Source: Halomonas dongshanensis (GTDB lineage Bacteria; Pseudomonadota; Gammaproteobacteria; Pseudomonadales; Halomonadaceae). From it: a DNA stretch of 64,000 nt. The stretch lies in contig NZ_JAJISC010000009.1 in assembly GCF_024790395.1 (NCBI RefSeq), positions 119,547 to 183,546 of the forward strand. Direction: 5' to 3'. A program made the translations under genes and the position numbers. A model generated the notes under the pieces. The model did no database searches. It saw only the letters and a list, made by a program, of their open reading frames with translations, and was not told the origin of the DNA. Each line of letters begins with the position of its first letter. The stretch's first letter is position 1. Shown one piece after another: positions 58,784 through 64,000 of this stretch.

Positions 58784-59476
58784 ATGCATATTCATCTGCT
58801 ACAGCACGGCCCCGCGCATGTCCCCGCCCGCCTGACGGACTGGCTCTCCAGTATGGGACATAGTTTCACCATCTTTCATCTCGACCAGGGCGAACTGGTG
58901 CCCCGCCCCGGCGACTGCGACGCGCTGATCGTTCTCGACGGCAATGAGGCGCTGGTAAGCGATCCGCCTAGCTGGCAGCGCGCCGAGAACAAGCTGATCC
59001 AGCGTCTGCTCGACGGGGAAAAGCCGCTTCTCGGCATTGGGTTGGGGGCTCACCGTATTGCTGCGGCACTCGGCGCCATCGTGGCCCCCGGCACCTTCGC
59101 CGAGCGCGGCTGGCAAACGCTGACCAAGGCGCCCGAGAGCCCGCTGGATCTTCCCGAGCGCTTCGAGGCGCTCATGTGCCACCGTCTGGTGTTCAGTCTA
59201 CCCGACGATGCCCTGCCCCTGGGCGGCAGCGAAGCCTCGCCGCTGGCAGGTTTTAGCTGGGATGGCTGTCGCGTCATTGGGCTTTTGTGCCAGTTGCACG
59301 CCACGCCGGGCTCGGCCCGCGCGCTTCTCGCCGAGGATGCACCCGCCGCCATCGAAGCGGGGCGTGGGCGCTTCATACACAGCGACGAGGAGATCCTCGC
59401 CGACGCCGCGCGCTTTGCTCATCAGGCGCCACTGCTCGACCGCCTCTTGACCCAGTGGCTGCGAAGCGCGGGCTAG
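58784..59476 (+). CDS. Class I glutamine amidotransferase-like protein lacking the catalytic Cys
   Basis: A 230-residue protein on the GATase plan: LIVLDGNEALVSDPPSWQRA, LLGIGLGAHRIAAALGAIVA and CHRLVFSLPDDALPLGGSEA. The nucleophile position in the usual GICLGAQ motif is Gly (GIGLGAH, about residue 87), and the His-Pro-Glu motif is replaced by CQLHATPG. It therefore cannot act as a normal glutaminase. The role is unknown; AAGGAGA precedes the ATG. Confidence 0.85.
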   Translation: MHIHLLQHGPAHVPARLTDWLSSMGHSFTIFHLDQGELVPRPGDCDALIVLDGNEALVSDPPSWQRAENKLIQRLLDGEKPLLGIGLGAHRIAAALGAIVAPGTFAERGWQTLTKAPESPLDLPERFEALMCHRLVFSLPDDALPLGGSEASPLAGFSWDGCRVIGLLCQLHATPGSARALLAEDAPAAIEAGRGRFIHSDEEILADAARFAHQAPLLDRLLTQWLRSAG

Positions 59477-59489
59477 ACCCGAGCTGAGA

Positions 59490-60527
59490 TCACTCGATGA
59501 CCTCGATCAGAGCGCTGCCTTCTTGGACCTTCATGACGCCAAAGGGGGTGAGTTCGATGCCATGTTCGCGGCCGATGCGTTCGACATCGTCCTCCCAGGC
59601 CGGGTCGACGCTGAGCAGTAATCCGCCAGACGTTTGCGGATCACACAGCCACTGCCAGTGCGCCTCGTCCATCGCCGGAAAAGTGGCGCCCAGGGCGTCG
59701 CGGTTGCGCTGCGTGCCGCCGGGAACGGCGCCCTGGCGGCGATAGCTTTCGGCGTCGCGCAGCCGAGGGAGACGGCGAAAGTCGATTTGCGCTTTTACTC
59801 CACTGGCGCTGCACATCTCGCTCAAGTGGCCAGCCAAGCCAAAGCCGGTGACGTCGGTCATGGCGTTGAGCCCTTTGACCTTAGCCAGCGCAGTCCCAAT
59901 GCGGTTGGGTTTGACCATGATCTCGCGCGCCACGCCGTGGTGACCGGGTTCGAGCAGGCCGCGCTTCTCGGCCGTGGTCAGAAGGCCTATGCCCAAGGGC
60001 TTGGTCAAAAACAGCAGGTCCCCCGGTTTGGCTTGGCTATTGAGTTTGAGGTGATCGAGCTCGACCAAGCCGTTGACGGCAAGGCCAAAGATCGGCTCGG
60101 GGGCGTCGATGGAGTGGCCGCCGGCGAGAGCGATACCCAACTCGCGGCAAAGCGCCTGCGCCCCGGCCACGACGTCACCAGCCACGTCTGGGGAGAGCTT
60201 GTCCAACGGCCAGCCGAGTATGCTCAAGGCCATGATCGGCGTACCGCCCATGGCGTAGACATCACTGATGGCATTGGCCGCGGCAATACGGCCAAAATCG
60301 AAGGGGTCATCGACGATGGGCATGAAGAAGTCGGTGGTAGCGATCATTCCGCGACCGTCACCAAGATCGTATACGGCGGCGTCTTCGCGCCCCTGGTTGC
60401 CAACGATGAGCTGCTTGTGCCCGGCGGCGGGCCCTGCTTTGGCGAGAATGCCATCGAGAACGTCCGGGGCGATCTTGCAGCCGCAGCCAGCACCATGGCT
60501 GTATTGGGTCAGGCGGATCATGCTCAT
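59490..60527 (-). CDS. selD: Selenide, water dikinase SelD
   Basis: A 345-residue enzyme making selenophosphate from selenide and ATP. The N-terminal motif HGAGCGCK has both Cys (15 and 17). DAAVYDLGDGRGMIATTDFF, SDVYAMGGTPIMALSILGWP and CDPQTSGGLLLSV are family hallmarks. AAGGAG precedes the ATG. Selenophosphate would serve tRNA modification or selenocysteine; neither partner is in view. Confidence 0.97.
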   Translation of the reverse strand: MSMIRLTQYSHGAGCGCKIAPDVLDGILAKAGPAAGHKQLIVGNQGREDAAVYDLGDGRGMIATTDFFMPIVDDPFDFGRIAAANAISDVYAMGGTPIMALSILGWPLDKLSPDVAGDVVAGAQALCRELGIALAGGHSIDAPEPIFGLAVNGLVELDHLKLNSQAKPGDLLFLTKPLGIGLLTTAEKRGLLEPGHHGVAREIMVKPNRIGTALAKVKGLNAMTDVTGFGLAGHLSEMCSASGVKAQIDFRRLPRLRDAESYRRQGAVPGGTQRNRDALGATFPAMDEAHWQWLCDPQTSGGLLLSVDPAWEDDVERIGREHGIELTPFGVMKVQEGSALIEVIE

Positions 60528-60632
60528 GCGTTACTCCTTGTCGACGCTTTACGTGCTCCTGCCTACGTTGAGGCACTCGTACCTACGTTAGAACACGGAT
60601 CCTTTTCAGCATAGACGTCCATCGTCTGAGTA

Positions 60633-62003
60633 TCACAGCGCTTCGAGAGCGTCGCTGAGTTTGTCCACGGCAACGACCTCCATCCCCTTGGGCATCTGCT
60701 TGGGCGCATTGGCGCGCGGCACGATGGCGCGCTGAAAGCCGTGTTTGGCCGCTTCGCTGATACGCTCCTGACCGCTGGGCACCGGACGAATCTCGCCGGA
60801 AAGCCCTACCTCGCCGAACACCACGAGCTCCTTGGGAAGAGCGCGATTTTGCAGGCTCGACACGATAGCCAGTAGCACGGCGAGATCGGCGCTGGTCTCC
60901 AGCACCTTGACGCCACCGACGACGTTGATGAAGACATCCTGGTCGCCGGTGAAGAGACCGCCGTGGCGGTTGAGCACCGCCAGCAGCATGGCCAGACGGT
61001 TTTGGTCAAGGCCCACGGCCACACGGCGCGGGTTCCCTAGCGCCGACTCATCGACCAAGGCCTGTACTTCGACGAGGATCGGCCGTGTGCCCTCCCACAC
61101 CACCATGACCAGGCTCCCTGGCGCCTGTTCTTCCTGGCGGGAGAGAAAGATGGCACTGGGGTTCTTCACTTCCTTGAGGCCCTGCTCGAGCATGGCGAAG
61201 ACGCCGAGTTCGTTCACTGCGCCAAAGCGGTTCTTCTGTCCGCGCAGGGTACGAAAGCGCGAGTCGGCGCCGCCTTCGAGCAGCAGCGATGCATCGATCA
61301 TGTGTTCGAGTACTTTGGGCCCGGCCAGAGTGCCATCTTTGGTGACATGGCCCACCAGCAGCAGTACGGTGTTGCTCTGTTTGGCAAAGCGAGTCAAGGC
61401 TGCGGCCGACTCGCGCACCTGAGCCACGCCGCCTGGGGCTGAGCTTACGTCTTCGAGATGCATGGTCTGGATCGAGTCGATGACCAGAATTTCGGGCTTC
61501 TCGCGTTCAGCCACGGCCAGGATAGTCTCGATGCTGGTCTCGGCAAGCATCTTGAGCCCTTGGGTAGGCAACTGCAGACGATGCGCACGCATGGCGACCT
61601 GGGAAAGCGACTCCTCGCCGGTCACGTAGAGAACGCGCCGCTCCTGAGCCAGCTTACAGGCGGTTTGCAACAGCAACGTCGATTTACCAGCGCCTGGATG
61701 ACCGCCTAGCAGCACTGCCGAGCCCGGGACCAAGCCACCGCCCAGCACGCGATCGAACTCACCGAAGGTCGAGGAGAGGCGCGGCACTTCGCTCAGATCG
61801 ACGTTGCCAAGATCGATGACTTCGCGCGAAAGCTCACCGGCGTAACCTGCGCGGCCGCTGGGGCTAGCGGCCCCCGGGCGCGCACTCGCCAGGCGAATTT
61901 CACTGATAGTGTTCCACTCGTGGCAGCTAGAGCACTGCCCCTGCCACTTGCGGTACTCCGCCCCGCACTCGGTACAGACGAACGCACTTTTGGCTTTTGC
62001 CAC
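60633..62003 (-). CDS. radA: DNA repair protein RadA
   Basis: A 456-residue branch-migration helicase of recombination repair. An N-terminal zinc finger (CTECG, then CSSCHEW) is followed by Walker A GGHPGAGKSTLL (about residue 100), the RadA motif KNRFGAVNELG and a C-terminal Lon-like domain. It starts at GTG with AAAGGAG upstream. Confidence 0.97.
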   Translation of the reverse strand: MAKAKSAFVCTECGAEYRKWQGQCSSCHEWNTISEIRLASARPGAASPSGRAGYAGELSREVIDLGNVDLSEVPRLSSTFGEFDRVLGGGLVPGSAVLLGGHPGAGKSTLLLQTACKLAQERRVLYVTGEESLSQVAMRAHRLQLPTQGLKMLAETSIETILAVAEREKPEILVIDSIQTMHLEDVSSAPGGVAQVRESAAALTRFAKQSNTVLLLVGHVTKDGTLAGPKVLEHMIDASLLLEGGADSRFRTLRGQKNRFGAVNELGVFAMLEQGLKEVKNPSAIFLSRQEEQAPGSLVMVVWEGTRPILVEVQALVDESALGNPRRVAVGLDQNRLAMLLAVLNRHGGLFTGDQDVFINVVGGVKVLETSADLAVLLAIVSSLQNRALPKELVVFGEVGLSGEIRPVPSGQERISEAAKHGFQRAIVPRANAPKQMPKGMEVVAVDKLSDALEAL

Positions 62004-62113
62004 GCCCGGGCTCTCCTTTATGAGTTCTATGGAATGGGGTCTATTAGACAGGGTTTGTCAGATAGGATCTATCGGAAGCCGGGGGACCACTCAAAGGACG
62101 ATCCATAGAGACA

Positions 62114-62140
62114 CGAAAGGCGGCTCGAAGCCGCCTTTCG
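62114..62140. terminator. Hairpin terminator after the NlpE-like gene
   Basis: CGAAAGGCGGCT, 3 bases, AGCCGCCTTTCG: a perfect 12-bp stem 16 bases after the stop at 62,157 (minus strand). Confidence 0.8.
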
Positions 62141-62156
62141 CTAACAGCTCGAGCGT

Positions 62157-62609
62157 TTAACGGCGCTGGAGCTGCAGCATTTCGCCGTTTTCGAAGCGAC
62201 GACGCTCAGGGTCGATCAGTTCGAGGGTGCGATCATTGATGCGCTGGAAGTAGTAGATCTGCCCTTCGCCATTCGGGGTCAGTTCGTAAACGGTAGCATC
62301 GGGATCCGAGGGCGTACCGGTCAGCACTTCCCAATTACCGGCGTAGTTTTCGTCCGGGGGCGTCTGGGGGTGGTTGCGGTAGGTCGCATCCAGAGTGAAG
62401 GTACGCTGCTCGGGTGCGCCCATCTCATCGCCCTGCAGAGTAACGTCCAGATCGATGCCGTCACAGTTGCGGCAAGGCAGCGTGCCCTGATACTCCTGCT
62501 GCGAGGCGGTGATGCCTTCGCCTGGGCTCTGATCGGCAGGGCCGCCAGATGCACAGCCAGCCAGCAGTGCCAACATAGCCGAACCGGCTAGCAAACTCCT
62601 GAGTTGCAT
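62157..62609 (-). CDS. NlpE-like outer-membrane lipoprotein
   Basis: A 150-residue lipoprotein with lipobox LLAGC (about residue 15-19). The domain has YQGTLPCRNCDGIDLDVTLQ, where the CxxC is that of the NlpE N-terminal domain, and TLDATYRNHPQTPP. NlpE relays surface and copper stress to Cpx. This short form lacks the NlpE C-terminal domain. Start at 62,609. Confidence 0.85.
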   Translation of the reverse strand: MQLRSLLAGSAMLALLAGCASGGPADQSPGEGITASQQEYQGTLPCRNCDGIDLDVTLQGDEMGAPEQRTFTLDATYRNHPQTPPDENYAGNWEVLTGTPSDPDATVYELTPNGEGQIYYFQRINDRTLELIDPERRRFENGEMLQLQRR

Positions 62610-62806
62610 AGGGTCTCTCCTTATCCTATAGGACATTACAATTTTTCACGCGGACATGAGACAGCATAACGGCTTCAAGGTGCAACGCCCACCCCGGGTT
62701 TTCATCTTCTCGGATGGATGCCTGAACGATGGCGCAGAAGACTTGCGCTCGCATCGCCCACAAGCGACCATGATTGCCCATTACCAAGCATAATCAGGTA
62801 GCGTCC

Positions 62807-63868
62807 ATGAGCCAATACTGGAGCCCGGCGGTCAGGCACCTCACGCCTTATGTCCCCGGCGAGCAGCCGCGTCAGCGGTTGATCAAACTCAATACCAACG
62901 AAAATCCCTACCCGCCGGCTCCCGGCGTCGGTCAGGCGCTGCGCGATTACGCCACCGACCATCTACGTCTCTACCCCGACCCCACCTCGCTCAAGCTGCG
63001 TGAAACCCTAGCCGAGACCTTTGGCATACGCCCGGAGCAGGTTTTTGCTGGAAACGGTTCGGACGAAGTACTGGCATTCGCCTTTCAGGCCTTCTTCTGT
63101 CACGGCGAGCCGCTAGACGTTCCCGAGATCACCTATAGCTTCTACCCGGTCTATGCCAAGCTGTATGGCATTACGTTGCGCCGCCATCCGCTCAATGCCC
63201 GCTGGGAGATCGATCTCGACGCGCTAGCGCACCACAGCGAGCGTAGCGGCGTGATCTTCGCCAACCCCAACGCGCCTACTGGGCATGCGCACTCACTCGC
63301 CGCTATCGAGCAACTGCTCCAACGCGTGACCGACCGGGTCGTACTGATCGATGAAGCCTATGTCGATTTCGGCGCTGAGAGCGCCGTGGCGCTGATCGAG
63401 CGCTACCCCAACTTGCTGGTAACGGGCACTTTCTCCAAATCGCGCAGCCTCGCTGGGTTACGTTTAGGCTATGCGCTGGGCGCCGCCGAGCTGATCGAAG
63501 GCCTGCAGCGGGTCAAGGATTCGTTCAACTCCTATCCGGTGGATAGCCTGGCAAGCCTGGTGGGCTGTGCAGCACTCACCGACAAGGAGTACTTCGAGGC
63601 CTGCCGCGAGCGCGTGATCACTACCCGTGAGCGCACCCGGCAGCGTTTGGAGGCGCTCGACTTCGACGTGCTGCCCTCGCAGGCCAACTTCCTCTTCGCC
63701 CAGCACGATCGGCTCTCAGGCGGCGAGATCTTCTTTGCCCTACGTGAGCGAGGCATTCTCGTGCGCCACTTCGATACGCCTGAACTTGGCAACTTCCTGC
63801 GCATCTCCATCGGCACCGATGACGAGATGGAGAGCTTGATCGAAGCCCTCGACGTCATCTGTCGCTAG
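62807..63868 (+). CDS. hisC: Histidinol-phosphate aminotransferase HisC
   Basis: A 353-residue PLP enzyme of histidine synthesis. IKLNTNENPYPPAPGVGQAL and ANPNAPTGHAHS are typical, and the PLP Lys lies in FSKSRSLAGLRLGYALG (about residue 212). I chose the ATG at 62,807, which gives the usual N-terminus WSPAVRHLTPYVPGEQP. Separate from hisBHAF. A strong terminator follows. Confidence 0.95.
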   Translation: MSQYWSPAVRHLTPYVPGEQPRQRLIKLNTNENPYPPAPGVGQALRDYATDHLRLYPDPTSLKLRETLAETFGIRPEQVFAGNGSDEVLAFAFQAFFCHGEPLDVPEITYSFYPVYAKLYGITLRRHPLNARWEIDLDALAHHSERSGVIFANPNAPTGHAHSLAAIEQLLQRVTDRVVLIDEAYVDFGAESAVALIERYPNLLVTGTFSKSRSLAGLRLGYALGAAELIEGLQRVKDSFNSYPVDSLASLVGCAALTDKEYFEACRERVITTRERTRQRLEALDFDVLPSQANFLFAQHDRLSGGEIFFALRERGILVRHFDTPELGNFLRISIGTDDEMESLIEALDVICR

Positions 63869-63886
63869 CGCTGCCATGTATCACCC

Positions 63887-63912
63887 AAAAAACCGGCCTC
63901 GGCCGGTTTTTT
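63887..63912 (+). terminator. Intrinsic terminator of hisC
   Basis: AACCGGCC-TC-GGCCGGTT flanked by six A and followed by six T; active on both strands in principle. 18 bases after the hisC stop. Confidence 0.93.
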
Positions 63913-63966
63913 CATATCCTGTTTGCTTCGCGTATTTCTCTTCGTGCTTTTATTCCGCCCACAGCA

Positions 63967-63997
63967 AAAACCCCGAGCACAGAGTACTCGGGGTTTT
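63967..63997. terminator. Second hairpin terminator at the right edge
   Basis: AAAACCCCGAG, 9 bases, CTCGGGGTTTT. It may end a convergent gene outside the window. Confidence 0.8.
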
Positions 63998-64000
63998 CTA

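Noticed and set aside
59634..60614. 326-codon plus-strand frame opposite selD
   Set aside because: Shadow of selD, which has all family motifs.

Overview
This window looks like a gamma-proteobacterial chromosome, most likely from the Halomonas group (inferred from the order and protein character of yggX, mutY, asmA, hisBHAF, selD and radA; not tested against a database). An integrative and conjugative element (ICE) fills positions 1 to about 50,210. The core chromosome resumes at a tRNA-Thr/Gln/Phe cluster (50,211-50,509) and continues to the right edge. The integrase, the relaxase and the far attachment site are not in view, so the ICE runs off the left edge.

The ICE has the PFGI-1/ICEclc/SPI-7 backbone and is transcribed almost wholly on the minus strand, so it is read from right to left. 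First comes a maintenance and regulation module (about 38-50 kb): parA, dnaB, an unknown gene, a Dam-type methylase, a HicA-like protein, a DUF2786 protein, an unknown gene, parB, a DUF2857 protein, an STY4528-type replication protein, a PFL_4669-family protein, a DUF3158 protein and ssb. Next is a lipoprotein, topoisomerase III, a Sel1-repeat gene on the plus strand, a long non-coding stretch rich in hairpins, and the DUF3577 gene. Then comes the type IV secretion and conjugation operon set (8.4-31.4 kb): the TIGR03748, TIGR03759, transglycosylase, TIGR03765, TraD, TIGR03747, RAQPRD, TIGR03758, TIGR03745, TIGR03750, TIGR03746, TIGR03749, TIGR03752 and TIGR03751 proteins, the VirB4-like ATPase, a DsbC-like protein, and the TIGR03757, TIGR03756, TIGR03755 and TraG proteins. 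The left 8 kb is cargo: three intact toxin-antitoxin pairs, an ImmA/IrrE peptidase with a nonsense-broken PIN gene, an Rrf2 regulator with a DUF2938 membrane protein, and a duplicated small gene.

The most unusual content is not protein-coding. (1) A nine-unit array with an exact 40-bp period (39,609-39,947) carries a 19-bp palindrome in every unit. The stem sequence differs between units, yet both arms always change together. (2) Related TTTCC-n3-GGAAA palindromes lie inside the STY4528 gene in two different reading frames. (3) A TTAACRTT motif stands in front of nearly every ICE operon (nine copies), which suggests one shared activator. (4) A family of leader RNAs with compensatory base changes precedes several ICE genes, and a hairpin-rich region of about 600 nt (33.9-34.5 kb) contains a further relative.

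The chromosomal part carries an iron-trafficking protein and MutY, an AsmA protein with a PanZ-like acetyltransferase, the hisB-hisH-hisA-hisF operon, a DUF416 protein, a glutamine-amidotransferase-like protein lacking its catalytic cysteine, selD, radA, an NlpE-like lipoprotein and hisC, with several clear intrinsic terminators.
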